Source: Methanocatella intestini (lineage in GTDB: Archaea; Methanobacteriota; Methanobacteria; Methanobacteriales; Methanobacteriaceae). From it: 64,000 nucleotides of DNA. The stretch is from NCBI RefSeq assembly GCF_002252585.1, contig NZ_NQLD01000014.1. One strand, 5' to 3'. The notes below the pieces were generated by a model. That model had not been told where the DNA came from. It did no database searches and was given only the letters and a program-made list of their open reading frames with translations. The translations under genes were made by a program, and so were the position numbers. Positions 46,931-56,644 of this stretch are shown piece after piece (positions within the stretch are counted from its first letter, which is position 1; the number at the start of each line of letters is the position of its first letter).

Positions 46931-48270
46931 TTCATGAAGTGACCCATCATACGGTTCATTGAGCCATTACCAAAGCGTCCACGTTTTCCAATACCTTTCA
47001 TAGTCTTTTTAGTATTGTTATAATATTTCAATAAGTCTCTGACTTCTGCTTCTTCAACACCTGAACCCATAGCTATTCTTTTAATACGTGACTGTTTAAT
47101 TAACTTCGGATTTTCCATTTCCTTTTGAGTCATTGAGGACATTATGATTTTATATCCCTCAATTTTATCTTCCGTCATTTTAGATGCTTCTTTAGATACT
47201 TTATTTCCAAGTCCAGGAATCATACTTAAAACTTGCTGCATTGGCCCCATACTGTTCATCATTTCAAATTGGTTTTTCATATCCACCAATGTGAATTTAC
47301 CGGACATCATGTTTTTCATGGTTTTTTCAGCCATGTCTTCATCAATGTTGTCTTCAGCTTTTTCTATAAGACTTTGAATATCACCCATTCCAAGCAATCT
47401 TGAAATAAACCTTTCAGGATCAAATAATTCAAAATCATCAATACGTTCACCAGTACCGACAAATTTAATTGGAGCACCAGTTTCAGCTACTGCAGACATT
47501 GCTCCCCCACCTTTAGCTGAACCGTCGAGTTTGGTAATAATTATAGAACCAACATCTGTTGCTTGTGAGAATGCTTTAGCCTGTTCACCAGCTTGCTGAC
47601 CAATTGTTCCATCAATTACAAGAATAGATTCAGTCGGTTGGATAATATCATCCAAAGTATCCATTTCAGCAATTAAGTCTTCTTCCTGTTTATGTCTTCC
47701 TGCAGTATCAAAAATAATAACTTTCCTATTTTTAAACTCTTTTAAACCTTTTTGAGCTAAATCAAGAGCATCTTTATTGTCAGGATCTCCGTAAAGAGGC
47801 ACTTGCATTTCTTCAGTTAATTGCCTTAATTGTTCATAAGCAGCAGGTCTCCATGTATCTGTACATACAACAGCAGGGTTGAAACCTTTTTTCTGTAAAT
47901 ATCTGCATAATTTACCAATAGTAGTTGTTTTACCACTACCTTGCAAACCTAAGAATAAAATTTTATAAGGTTTAACATCAATATCCAATCCTGCTGCGTC
48001 ACCACCTAAAAGATTTACCATCTCTTCATAAATAATTGTTATAACATATTCCCTTGGAGTAATACCTTTCGGAGGTTCCTCTTCAAGAGCCCTACTTTCA
48101 ATTTTTTTGGATAAATCTAAAACTAAAGCGATATTAACATCAGATTGAATTAAAGCACGTTGTATTTCTTTTACAACTTCTTTTATTGTTTTTTTATCAA
48201 TAACTGACATCCCTACTAATTTTTTCATGGTTTTAGTAAGATTTTCACCTAAATTTCCAAGCATCGCCAT
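46927..48270 (-). CDS. srp54: Signal recognition particle protein SRP54
   Basis: SRP54 is the GTPase that binds signal peptides with 7S RNA. The 447-residue protein has an N-domain, G-1 LGLQGSGKTTTIGKL (~107-121), DTAGRH (~189-194), TKLDGSAKGG (~247-256) and a Met-rich M-domain at the end (GSMNRMMGHFMK). GTGTGAT precedes the ATG. It heads the pus10-moaC-secG run. Confidence 0.96.
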   Translation of the reverse strand: MAMLGNLGENLTKTMKKLVGMSVIDKKTIKEVVKEIQRALIQSDVNIALVLDLSKKIESRALEEEPPKGITPREYVITIIYEEMVNLLGGDAAGLDIDVKPYKILFLGLQGSGKTTTIGKLCRYLQKKGFNPAVVCTDTWRPAAYEQLRQLTEEMQVPLYGDPDNKDALDLAQKGLKEFKNRKVIIFDTAGRHKQEEDLIAEMDTLDDIIQPTESILVIDGTIGQQAGEQAKAFSQATDVGSIIITKLDGSAKGGGAMSAVAETGAPIKFVGTGERIDDFELFDPERFISRLLGMGDIQSLIEKAEDNIDEDMAEKTMKNMMSGKFTLVDMKNQFEMMNSMGPMQQVLSMIPGLGNKVSKEASKMTEDKIEGYKIIMSSMTQKEMENPKLIKQSRIKRIAMGSGVEEAEVRDLLKYYNNTKKTMKGIGKRGRFGNGSMNRMMGHFMK

Positions 48271-48374
48271 AATATCACACGATTAAAATTAATTTTTTAA
48301 GAAAAATTTATATTAAATTTTATATTAAATATATATTATATTTAATTTAATTTTTAAATTTTTGTGTGAGATAA

Positions 48375-48944
48375 ATGTTAGAAGAAGTTAAAAAATCTTT
48401 AGAAGCTTCTCCTATTGTTAAAAAAGGAGATTATAATTATTTTGTTAATCCTATAAGTGATGGAGTCCCAACTATGAAACCTTCAATGCTTCGTGAATTA
48501 GCAAATGTGGTGAAAGAACATGTTGATATGGATATTGATAAAATAGTTGCTATTGAAGCTATGGGAATACATTTAGCTACAGCTTTATCTTTAGCTACCG
48601 ACATTCCATTTGTAATTATCCGTAAAAGACAATATGGACTTGAAGGAGAAAAAGAAATAAGTCAGAAAACAGGCTACGGATCTTCTAAATTATACATAAA
48701 CGATTTAAAAGAAGGGGAAAAAATTCTTTTAATAGATGATGTTGTAAGTACTGGTGGAACCTTAATTTCAACTTTAAATGCGCTAAAAGAATTGAATATA
48801 GACATAAAAGCTGCAGTAGCTGTTATTGAAAAAGGTGAAGGTAAAAAATTAGTTGAAAAAGAAACTGGCATCCCAATATTTTCAGTTGTAAAATTAGATG
48901 TAATTGACGGCAAAGTAGTTATTGAAAAAACCATTGCAGATTAA
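48375..48944 (+). CDS. hpt: Hypoxanthine/guanine phosphoribosyltransferase
   Basis: A 189-residue archaeal purine phosphoribosyltransferase. The PRPP loop is ILLIDDVVSTGGT (~117-129); VAIEAMGIHLATAL (~56-69) is typical of archaeal Hpt. It salvages hypoxanthine and guanine. GTGTGAGAT precedes the ATG. It is followed after one base by dph2. Confidence 0.92.
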   Translation: MLEEVKKSLEASPIVKKGDYNYFVNPISDGVPTMKPSMLRELANVVKEHVDMDIDKIVAIEAMGIHLATALSLATDIPFVIIRKRQYGLEGEKEISQKTGYGSSKLYINDLKEGEKILLIDDVVSTGGTLISTLNALKELNIDIKAAVAVIEKGEGKKLVEKETGIPIFSVVKLDVIDGKVVIEKTIAD

Positions 48945-48945
48945 A

Positions 48946-49950
48946 ATGTCAATGTATAATATGGACTTGGACAAAGTCATAAGAAAAATCAATAAAAAAG
49001 GAGCAAGAACTGTAGGTCTTCAATTTCCGGAAGGCCTTAAAATGCAAGCTGTTAAAATAGCAAAAGCTATTGAATCACAAACTCAAGCAACAGTGATAAT
49101 TTCTGGAGACCCATGTTTTGGAGCATGCGACGTTAGCGATTACAAAATGAAAGGTTCTGTTGATTTAATCGTTCATTATGGCCACACCCCCCTTCCATTA
49201 AAATATGAAGTACCAACATTATTCATAGAAGCTTTTTCTAATATTGATATCAAAAAAGACCTTGAAAAATGTCTTGAAAAGTTAGAAGACTATTCAAAAA
49301 TAGCTCTTGTAACTACAACTCAACATCTACATTTGTTAAATGAAATTAAAGACTATTTAGAAGACAATGGCAAAGAGGTAGTTCTTGGATCATCTAAAAA
49401 TACCAAAAAAGGACAGGTTTTAGGGTGTAATTTCTCATCAATTAAAAACTTAGATGCCGAAGTTTACTTATTTGTAGGTAGTGGAAATTTCCACCCTTTA
49501 GGAATCTATTTATTTACCAAATCACCAGTATTAGCCCTAGACCCATATAACAGTGAAATAAGAGATATAAGTGCTTTTGCAGACAGAATATTAAGAATCA
49601 GATTTGCAAGAATTACAAAAGCAAAAGAAGCTAAAAAATGGGGAATATTAGTTTCTTCCAAGGAAGGGCAGTACAGAATGAAACTAGCTAAAGAAATTAA
49701 GAAAATTCTGGAAGACAATAACATGGAAGCCTATATCATAATGGCAGACAATATAAATCCAGAGATATTATTACCTTATATGGAATTAGATGCATTTGTT
49801 GTTTCAGCTTGTCCAAGAATAGCCATTGATGATTCCCAAATGTATAAAAAACCATTATTAACACCACAGGAACTTGAAATAGTTTTAAACAAAAGACAAT
49901 GGGAAAAGTACCAATTAGATGAAATTTTATTCCATGAAAGGTACAAATAG
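48946..49950 (+). CDS. dph2: Diphthamide synthase Dph2
   Basis: Dph2 is a noncanonical radical SAM enzyme adding the aminocarboxypropyl group to His of elongation factor 2. I choose the ATG at 48946, one base after hpt; the longer frame from 48922 lies inside hpt. About 334 residues. Cluster Cys are seen in GDPCFGACD (~58), LGCNFSS (~162) and VSACPRIAIDD (~287). The order hpt-dph2-csl4-rpoL is common in methanogens. Confidence 0.92.
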   Translation: MSMYNMDLDKVIRKINKKGARTVGLQFPEGLKMQAVKIAKAIESQTQATVIISGDPCFGACDVSDYKMKGSVDLIVHYGHTPLPLKYEVPTLFIEAFSNIDIKKDLEKCLEKLEDYSKIALVTTTQHLHLLNEIKDYLEDNGKEVVLGSSKNTKKGQVLGCNFSSIKNLDAEVYLFVGSGNFHPLGIYLFTKSPVLALDPYNSEIRDISAFADRILRIRFARITKAKEAKKWGILVSSKEGQYRMKLAKEIKKILEDNNMEAYIIMADNINPEILLPYMELDAFVVSACPRIAIDDSQMYKKPLLTPQELEIVLNKRQWEKYQLDEILFHERYK

Positions 49951-50018
49951 TTTTAAATATTAATAAAAATAAAATTATTATATTAATATTAATAATTCCT
50001 TATTTTGGTGATTTGATT

Positions 50019-50591
50019 ATGAGTATAAAAAACGGGGCATTCGTAATGCCTGGAGATAAACTAGGGATAATTGAGCAATATTTACTTGGAAAAGGTACCT
50101 ATGAAGATAACGGCGAGATTAAATCATCAGTATTAGGAAATGTTCAAATTGATTCAAAAATGAGGACTATTACTGTAAAAGCCAAATCTGGCCAACCAGC
50201 TCTTTTAAAAATAGGTGACACCGTTTACGGACAAATCACAGATATAAAAACTCAAAGAGCTAATGTAAATATTGATTGTTTAACAAATAGTAGTAGACCT
50301 TTAGCACTTCCATATATGGGTGCAATTCATATATCCCAAGCAAAATCAGGATATTTAGACAAATTAACAGATGCTTTTAGAATTGGAGACATTATAAAAG
50401 CAAAAGTAGTGAAAATTACTGGAGATAATGTTGATTTAGCTACAGTGGATGAAGATTGTGGAGTATTAAAAGCAATGTGTACTCGTTGCAGAGATTATAT
50501 GAACACCACACAAAAAGAAAATGAAGTCCAATGTAGAACATGTAATAAAAAAGAAAAACGTGAAGTTTCTATAAATTATGTTAATAGCTAA
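50019..50591 (+). CDS. csl4: Archaeal exosome subunit Csl4
   Basis: Csl4 caps the RNA-degrading exosome. The ATG at 50019 follows GGTGAT by 6 bases. About 190 residues: N-terminal domain beginning with GAFVMPGDKLGIIEQYL, a central S1 domain (LKIGDTVYGQITDI to GDNVDLATV) and a C-terminal zinc ribbon (CTRC, CRTC, ~148-170). It precedes rpoL by 14 bases. Confidence 0.93.
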   Translation: MSIKNGAFVMPGDKLGIIEQYLLGKGTYEDNGEIKSSVLGNVQIDSKMRTITVKAKSGQPALLKIGDTVYGQITDIKTQRANVNIDCLTNSSRPLALPYMGAIHISQAKSGYLDKLTDAFRIGDIIKAKVVKITGDNVDLATVDEDCGVLKAMCTRCRDYMNTTQKENEVQCRTCNKKEKREVSINYVNS

Positions 50592-50605
50592 TTAAGGTTG
50601 ATATG

Positions 50606-50893
50606 ATGGATAACAATACCAATATTGAAATTATTGAAGATAAAACATTAGAACTTGAATTTATTGTACATGGCGAAAGCCACGGAGTATGTAATGCACT
50701 TAGACACATCTTAATGCAAGATAATGATGTCGAATATGCTGTTTACAATATTGATCATCCTCTTACTGGTGAACCAGATATGACCATCAAAACAAAAAGA
50801 GGAAAAAGACCTAGAAAAGTATTAAAAAAAGCAGCTAGCCAACTTAAAGATGATGCTGCAGACTTTAAAAAACTTATTGAAGAAACCTTATAA
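50606..50893 (+). CDS. rpoL: RNA polymerase subunit L
   Basis: A 95-residue Rpb11/RpoL homologue, partner of RpoD in the assembly platform: FIVHGESHGVCNALRHIL (~18-35) and the C-terminal helix are typical. The second of two tandem ATGs (50606) is better spaced from AAGGTTGAT. It follows csl4. Confidence 0.94.
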   Translation: MDNNTNIEIIEDKTLELEFIVHGESHGVCNALRHILMQDNDVEYAVYNIDHPLTGEPDMTIKTKRGKRPRKVLKKAASQLKDDAADFKKLIEETL

Positions 50894-50931
50894 CTTCAAT
50901 AAAAACTTATTTTATTTTTGAGGGAGATATG

Positions 50932-51360
50932 ATGAAAAATTATAAAATTCCTTCATTAACCACAGACATTTTTATTTTTGATGACAACACTAATTTTATT
51001 CTTATTAAAAGAAAAAATGATCCTTTTAAAAATTATTGGGCGCTTCCCGGAGGCTTTGTAGAATATGGTGAGAGTGTGGAAACAGCAGCTATTCGTGAAG
51101 CTAAAGAAGAAACCAGTATTGATGTAGAATTAATAGATTTAGTTAATGTTTACTCAAAACCGGACAGAGACCCCCGCGGACACACAATAACCATAGCATA
51201 TATAGCTAAAGGAAATATGGATAATAAAAAAGCAGATAGTGATGCTTGTGAAATAGGTGTTTTTTCCCAAAAAGATTTGGCCAACATTGAACTTGCTTTC
51301 GACCATGAAAAAATTATTAAAGATTGTTTAAAGGCCGTTTCAAGTAAATTTCAATGTTAA
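50932..51360 (+). CDS. NUDIX hydrolase, ADP-ribose pyrophosphatase-like
   Basis: The second ATG (50932) is better spaced from GGGAGAT. The 142-residue protein has the NUDIX box GGFVEYGESVETAAIREA then KEETSI (~40-63) and RDPRGHTITIAY downstream, resembling small methanogen ADP-ribose pyrophosphatases. It lies in the rpoL-tfs stretch without an obvious functional tie. Confidence 0.88.
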   Translation: MKNYKIPSLTTDIFIFDDNTNFILIKRKNDPFKNYWALPGGFVEYGESVETAAIREAKEETSIDVELIDLVNVYSKPDRDPRGHTITIAYIAKGNMDNKKADSDACEIGVFSQKDLANIELAFDHEKIIKDCLKAVSSKFQC

Positions 51361-51449
51361 AAAATAGTAAAAATATAAATAACTTAAGAATATAATTTAA
51401 AATGTTATAAAAGTTTTAATGAGAAAAAATATATAAGGGGTTAAAAAAT

Positions 51450-51764
51450 ATGGAATTTTGTCCTGAATGTGGATCAATGTTACTTCCAACAGAAGATAAT
51501 GAATTAAAATGTAGTTGCGGATATACTAAAAAATTATCTGAAGATAAATCTGAATATAATGTTAATGAAAAAATTAAAGAAACTGATAATGTTATTGAAA
51601 AAGGAGAAGATGTAAATACACTCCCAACTACAAAAGCTGTTTGTCCAGAATGTGGTCACACAGAAGCTTCATGGTGGTTGCAACAAACCCGTAGTGCTGA
51701 TGAAGCAGAAACACGTTTCTTTAAGTGTCTTAAATGCGGACACACCTGGAGAGAATACGATTAA
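51450..51764 (+). CDS. tfs: Transcription factor S (TFIIS/RPB9-like)
   Basis: TFS triggers RNA cleavage by stalled RNA polymerase. The 104-residue protein has an N-terminal ribbon (CPECG, CSCG), an acidic linker, and a C-terminal ribbon with CPECGHTEASWWLQQTRSAD and CLKCGHTWREYD. The catalytic acidic hairpin is present (QTRSADEAET). AAGGGG lies upstream. Confidence 0.95.
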   Translation: MEFCPECGSMLLPTEDNELKCSCGYTKKLSEDKSEYNVNEKIKETDNVIEKGEDVNTLPTTKAVCPECGHTEASWWLQQTRSADEAETRFFKCLKCGHTWREYD

Positions 51765-51775
51765 GAGGATAGTTT

Positions 51776-52789
51776 ATGAAAAAATCTAAAGAAAATGAGC
51801 ATAGAATTTCTAATTTAAAGGATATGCTAAATAATGTCAAAGATGAAGATATAAACGAACCTAATGACAATTCAGAAGATGTATTCGACATAAAAGATGA
51901 TGAAGAGTATGAAGAAGATAAAGAATTGCTTGCATACCTTCATGACACAGACAAAGAATACGAAATAAATGATGAATTTATTTATCGCCCTGATTCTGAT
52001 TCAACACCTCGGGAAAATTTAGAAAAAAAAGAAATAAATGAAGATTACATCATCAAAACTAAATTAGAGGATACTGAATTTTCTGAAGATAATGAAGAAT
52101 ACAATGACGAATCCTCTGATTTAGATGGAAGCATATCAGAAGGTTTTGATAATTTATTAAATACAAAAATAGGTGGAACACCAATAATTGGAATAATTAG
52201 TTTAGCTATAGGAATATTGTTGCTTATTGGATCACTTATTATGTTTACAGGAGCTAGTGATAGGGTTATTGATAATGTATCCTCTGGAGAACATAATAGT
52301 ATTATGGTATTTACTATAATACTCGGAATATTATTTGTAATAATAGGAGCATACAAAATATTTGGATTTAAACATGTAGATAAACTAGCGGATTCAATTA
52401 AAAATATAGATAATAAAGAAAAATCTGAAAAAGAAGAAATAAAAAAACCAAAAGAAAAAATTATTCCAAAAAGTAATATTCCATTAGACAAAGAATCTTA
52501 CAAAATTGGAGAATTTGACATTGGTGAATTTAAAGAAAACCTTAAAAAACCTGTTTCTAAAATAAATGAATCTACCAAAACCAAACAGACAACATTAGAT
52601 GATGTTCCTCCAGCTAAAGAAAGACCTGAAGAAGAAAAAGGACTTAGTCAAGAAGAAATTGAGGAAATAGAATACGAAAAAGCTAGTTTAGATAATGAAT
52701 CTATTGATGATATTTTCTCAAATGTTGAAGAAATAGACGAAATTCCTATTGTTTCTGTTGATTCAAAAAAGAAAAATAAAAAAGAATAA
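51776..52789 (+). CDS. Acidic two-helix membrane protein, function unknown
   Basis: A 337-residue protein. Residues 1-~135 are highly acidic and low in complexity (DDEEYEEDKELLAY). Two membrane helices follow (~137-160 GIISLAIGILLLIGSLIMF and ~178-200 IMVFTIILGILFVIIGAY). The rest (~205-337) is charged, mixed Lys/Glu, ending KKKNKKE. No domain is recognised. It lies 11 bases after tfs, with AAGAGGAT as ribosome site, so the two are cotranscribed; both charged tails would lie on the same side of the membrane. Confidence 0.7.
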   Translation: MKKSKENEHRISNLKDMLNNVKDEDINEPNDNSEDVFDIKDDEEYEEDKELLAYLHDTDKEYEINDEFIYRPDSDSTPRENLEKKEINEDYIIKTKLEDTEFSEDNEEYNDESSDLDGSISEGFDNLLNTKIGGTPIIGIISLAIGILLLIGSLIMFTGASDRVIDNVSSGEHNSIMVFTIILGILFVIIGAYKIFGFKHVDKLADSIKNIDNKEKSEKEEIKKPKEKIIPKSNIPLDKESYKIGEFDIGEFKENLKKPVSKINESTKTKQTTLDDVPPAKERPEEEKGLSQEEIEEIEYEKASLDNESIDDIFSNVEEIDEIPIVSVDSKKKNKKE

Positions 52790-52798
52790 ATATAATCT

Positions 52799-52873
<75 letters not shown>

Positions 52874-52890
52874 ACTTTTTTTAAAATGTT

Positions 52891-54732
52891 TTAATCTTTA
52901 AGCCTAACAATAGCTTCCTTAAAGAAATCAGGAATTAGAGAGCGGTATAATGGGCTTTTAAGAATCATATTAATATCCGAATCTAAAACATAAGTATAAC
53001 ATGAATCATCTTCTGCACGCATTCCACGACCGTAAGCCTGCATAAGAGTCATTACCGTTTTATATGCATACCATTTTTGGTCTCTTTTACGTCTCATATT
53101 AACCTGCTTATCTCCAAGATAAGGGAAAGGAATCTTATAAATAATCTGGAATCTGCATTTATCATAAGGTAAATCCACACCTTCACTCATTGACGGAGAT
53201 ACCAAAACCAAAGGATTCTCATCTTTTTCAAAATAATTCAATACTTCTTCCCTATTTTTTGAAGTATGTGAAATTAACCTTGAATTAGGCAAATTCTGAT
53301 TAATATATCTTTGACATTTATAACTGTTAGTATGAATCAGACCTTTGTCATTTTTATGTTTTTCAAGAATCTTTTGTAAAATAGGAATTGTTTTAGGTGC
53401 AGTATTTTTAATTCTGTTTGCAGACATTTTACCTGCCAAATCTAAAATAATAGGCCTTTTTTCTTTTGAAAATGGACTGTCAACTTTAATATGATACACT
53501 TCATTAGGATTTAAACCTAACCATTTTGAAAACATCTTATGGGAAAGAATAGTTGCACTCATAAAGATAACAACATCACCATATTTTAACAAATAATCAT
53601 TAGCATAGTGATGAACTCTTAATGGCTTAAATTCAACACCTTTCTCATCAGAATCAATAACCCAGTTTTTAGGTTCTTTTTCAAGGTTATTTTTAAGTGA
53701 TTTAAGTCTTCCAATAGTTGATCTTATTCTTTCTGCCTTATTTTTAGAAACATCTTTAATATTAATATCCTCATAGCTTTCTGTAATAGCTGCAATTTCC
53801 ATTATCCAATCTTCAATCTCGCCATCTTCCAATGTTTCTTTAGAAATTACCTTATTAATATCCTTTTCTAAACTATGATTAAATAAATCAACTTCCATTG
53901 TATTCATTAATTTGTTTTCAATATTGTGAGCCTCGTCTAAAATCAGTAAAGACCTTGTACCGAAATGTTTTACATAATTTAACTCTAAAATTCCATAATC
54001 ATAGTTCATTAAAGTAATTGGAGAATTGACTGCATTTGCTTTTTGATTCCAATAATGGCAGTGCTGGCCAGACTGATAAAATATAGTTCCGCCATGAGAA
54101 TCTTCAAAAGCCAATTCTGCATCCAAAGTTGGATTTTTAGCTACTCCATATGGGCAAAAAAAGTTACTTGAAGTTGGAGATGTCTTACAAGTCCCCATAT
54201 CACAGGTAGACTCCAAATTATCATTTAAACAGGCAAAATTCCGCCTACCTTTAACTAATGGGAAATCAAACTCATCAGCGTATTGGGCCTGTAACTGTTT
54301 TGTCATTGTTAAAATATAAGCAGAACCATACATTTTAGCTAGTGTTGTAGCTATTGCAGATTTACCTGTTCCAGTTCCTGCTTCTAAAACGATGTATTTA
54401 TATCCCTGACGAATTGCATCATTAATATCCTGTATAATATCCAGCTGTCCCATCCTAGGTGTTTCAAAAGGGAAATTTTCAATTATGTCCCTTTCAATGT
54501 GAGGGCATTTTCCTTGAAGATATGAAACTGTATCTTCATCTAATCTATGATCTTCAATAGAATAAACTTCAGGAATTTCATCATCTAAAATAGAAGAAGT
54601 TCTTGGCTTTTGAAAGCTAAATAAATCAACAGAATCCTCATCTGATGAAGAAACCTCATTATTTGAATGACTGCAAGTACAATTACTTTTTAACATACCA
54701 CAATTTGGACAAAAAATAGAATTAGACATCAA
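52891..54732 (-). CDS. XPD/DinG-like Fe-S superfamily 2 DNA helicase
   Basis: A 613-residue helicase of the Rad3/XPD/DinG group. It begins with a small zinc ribbon (CPNC, CTC). Motif I is EAGTGTGKSAIA (~117-128); the four cluster Cys are in FACLND, CDMGTC and FFCPYG (~165-195); the DEAH box is LLILDEAHNIEN (~266-277); motif VI is QAYGRGMRAED (~574-584). It likely unwinds DNA in repair. It is convergent with tRNA-Arg. Confidence 0.9.
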   Translation of the reverse strand: MMSNSIFCPNCGMLKSNCTCSHSNNEVSSSDEDSVDLFSFQKPRTSSILDDEIPEVYSIEDHRLDEDTVSYLQGKCPHIERDIIENFPFETPRMGQLDIIQDINDAIRQGYKYIVLEAGTGTGKSAIATTLAKMYGSAYILTMTKQLQAQYADEFDFPLVKGRRNFACLNDNLESTCDMGTCKTSPTSSNFFCPYGVAKNPTLDAELAFEDSHGGTIFYQSGQHCHYWNQKANAVNSPITLMNYDYGILELNYVKHFGTRSLLILDEAHNIENKLMNTMEVDLFNHSLEKDINKVISKETLEDGEIEDWIMEIAAITESYEDINIKDVSKNKAERIRSTIGRLKSLKNNLEKEPKNWVIDSDEKGVEFKPLRVHHYANDYLLKYGDVVIFMSATILSHKMFSKWLGLNPNEVYHIKVDSPFSKEKRPIILDLAGKMSANRIKNTAPKTIPILQKILEKHKNDKGLIHTNSYKCQRYINQNLPNSRLISHTSKNREEVLNYFEKDENPLVLVSPSMSEGVDLPYDKCRFQIIYKIPFPYLGDKQVNMRRKRDQKWYAYKTVMTLMQAYGRGMRAEDDSCYTYVLDSDINMILKSPLYRSLIPDFFKEAIVRLKD

Positions 54733-54889
54733 ACAATATATTAGTTACAATACTATAAATAAATTATAGAAGTGCATATGAAAACTAATATTCACAAAAA
54801 TTAAATCATAAAGATGATAATATTACCAATACTAAAAAAATATTAGGAATGTGAAATAGTCACCACTGATTAGAAAGAAAAATTATTTA

Positions 54890-55127
54890 TATACTTAGAA
54901 GATGGGACGCAAAATTTAACGAATTTCTATTTCTAGAAAAATTTATGTTTGTTTCTTATTTTTTAGTTATTTTTCATGATTATTTCATTATAGATTCTTT
55001 TTAGGTTATGTCCGATTGCGTATAGTTTGAATTCAGTATTTACTTGTTTTAATCCTGTTGTTGTGAATTCTGTTAAGTGCATGTTTTGTTTCATGTTTGC
55101 AAATGGTAATTCAGCTGTTTTTGATCN
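54890..55127 (-). mobile_element. Transposase C-terminal remnant with putative IS end
   Basis: Residues after the ambiguous codon at 55127 read SKTAELPFANMKQNMHLTEF, TTGLKQVNTEFKLYAIGHN, LKRIYNEIIMKNN, the typical C-terminal end of an IS1182/IS5-type DDE transposase. The stop is at 54963. Beyond it GATGGGACGCAAAATTT (about 54901-54917) may be the terminal inverted repeat. The rest of the transposase is absent: the reading frame runs instead into a membrane protein gene at the N. The family call is from the motif only. Confidence 0.7.
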
Positions 55128-55241
55128 TAAATAGCAGCAGATAGTCAGTACTGGCCAATAGTAGTTAGGTTCGTAGCCAGCTTCATAAACAATTTCTCCA
55201 TTTTCTTCTAAACTGGAATCATTAAATGTTTTAAATTTAAG
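55128..55241 (-). repeat. 114-base identical block, copy A
   Basis: Identical to 57297-57410 except at the two Ns of copy B. It begins exactly at the N of 55127. Beyond it the two genes diverge with smaller identical islands, for example around 55306-55350. The sharp edge at the N suggests conversion or an assembly joint. Confidence 0.85.
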
Positions 55242-55646
55242 GCCGATTCCTAAAAAGGGCAGTGCAAATATTATTGCTAGTAATACGGATTTCATAACAG
55301 TTGCTCCAGCACACAAACACATCATAAGCACAGATAAAGATGTGGTTGATGCTCCTAGAAGCATGAATGAGAAAATTTGGAGAGAAAATCCTCTGAAATT
55401 AGTGAAGTTGTACAATCCATATTTTTCATCTAATTCATCACCATAATACTCCACAATCCATACTCCACATGTTCCAAATACAAAAAAAAGAAAACAGAAA
55501 AATCCTAACCATGTGATGCTAGATGTAGCTATTGCTAAGAATAGGATTATTCCATAACTTTTGATTGCTCTTTTTTTAATATCTTCTTTTTTTGGAAAAT
55601 ACTTTCTATTGGGATCTAATTTGAATAAATTAAATATGTTTGCCAT
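55128..55646 (-). pseudogene. Membrane protein paralogue A, 3' end replaced by transposase tail
   Basis: About 173 residues match the paralogue at 57057-57809 (for example LLGASTTSLSVLMMCLCAGA, IIFALPFLGIGLKFKTFNDS and GYEPNYYWPVLTICCYL). At CCYL the homology stops at the N base and the frame continues as a transposase. The paralogue shows what is missing: about 75 C-terminal residues with two helices. Five to six membrane segments would be expected in the intact form. Function unknown. The truncation is either a real IS-mediated deletion or an assembly joint. Confidence 0.7.
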
Positions 55647-55668
55647 TATTTATTCCTCTATCGTTATT

Positions 55669-55905
55669 TTAAGTCATTAAATACCTGATTAGTAATCTGA
55701 GGATTATAAAAACAAAATTTAGCACGTATAATCTCATAGCATATTTTAAGTATTTGTTTTCTTTTGATTGCTTGTAATAAGCATAAGTTATTATTAATCC
55801 AATTATTGAAAAAATAATCCATAGATAAGTGTTTAAAAAGCTATGCACTACAAAAATTACAAATGGCACTCCTATTGTAATGTAATTTTTAAAATTTTTG
55901 TTCAT
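55669..55905 (-). CDS. Small membrane protein, 78 residues, function unknown
   Basis: It has three probable membrane segments (~9-25, ~26-45 and ~58-76) and a basic loop (YYKQSKENKYLKYAMR). It lies 22 bases before the truncated paralogue A and 6 bases after paralogue C, so the group is probably one transcript. No family is recognised. Lengths of this kind are seen in immunity or accessory proteins, but that is a guess. Confidence 0.6.
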   Translation of the reverse strand: MNKNFKNYITIGVPFVIFVVHSFLNTYLWIIFSIIGLIITYAYYKQSKENKYLKYAMRLYVLNFVFIILRLLIRYLMT

Positions 55906-55911
55906 ATTAAT

Positions 55912-56631
55912 TCACCATGTGTTTAAATAAATTTTTAAGTAAAATCCTGAATTTGTAAAATGGAACACAATGAAAAATACAATAAATATTAGTATAATAT
56001 ATAATAAGAATCCTTTTTCGGTTTTATTATTAAATCTTAATAAATTACTTCCTTTATCTGGGAAAATTAAAGCTAAAAATCCCAAACAGGTTATTGCACA
56101 TAATATTGTTTGATTAATAACATTGTGTTCGAAAATTACTTGTGGAAAACCAATATAACATAGTAACATACTTAATCCAAGATAGATAAATGGCCTATAA
56201 CCTAATGAGTTGTTATTTCTGCTTTTGTCATTGAAACAATTTGGTCTTAAGCCGATTCCCAGCATAGGTAAAACAAAGATAATTGCTAAAACAAATGCAT
56301 TTATTTTATTGAAACAACATAAATATGCAATTAAAAATACTCCTAATGTTGATGGAGTAAAACATAAAGTCATAAAGCGTTCTATTGGATAGAATGTTAT
56401 ATACTGTTTCCAATCATGTTTTTTGTAAATTTCTCTTTGATAATAGAAAAATAACACTGGACCAATGGTTAATGAAATATATATTATCATGAAGTATGCG
56501 GTTAACCAATGCCATTTAAAAATTAAGAGCATTGCCATAAAAAATAATGCATACATCCAAAATGCTGCTTTTTTAAGAAATGATTTTCTAAAAAACATAT
56601 TGTCATCTAACATTTTATTAAATTTATTCAT
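55912..56631 (-). CDS. Membrane protein paralogue C, function unknown
   Basis: I choose the ATG at 56631 (MNKFNKMLDD), preceded by AGGGTGTTAAT. About 239 residues with six or seven membrane segments. It is a diverged relative of paralogues A and B: AIIFVLPMLGIGLRPNCFND matches their AIIFALPFLGIGLKFKTFND, and FPDKGSNLLRFNNKTEKG matches FPDKINKCLPFENRTKKG. The loop between a membrane helix and this FPDK motif is reminiscent of AgrB-like peptide maturases in layout, but the AgrB catalytic His/Cys motif is not visible. A 42-codon ORF ends 14 bases upstream. Confidence 0.7.
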   Translation of the reverse strand: MNKFNKMLDDNMFFRKSFLKKAAFWMYALFFMAMLLIFKWHWLTAYFMIIYISLTIGPVLFFYYQREIYKKHDWKQYITFYPIERFMTLCFTPSTLGVFLIAYLCCFNKINAFVLAIIFVLPMLGIGLRPNCFNDKSRNNNSLGYRPFIYLGLSMLLCYIGFPQVIFEHNVINQTILCAITCLGFLALIFPDKGSNLLRFNNKTEKGFLLYIILIFIVFFIVFHFTNSGFYLKIYLNTW

Positions 56632-56644
56632 ATTAACACCCTTC

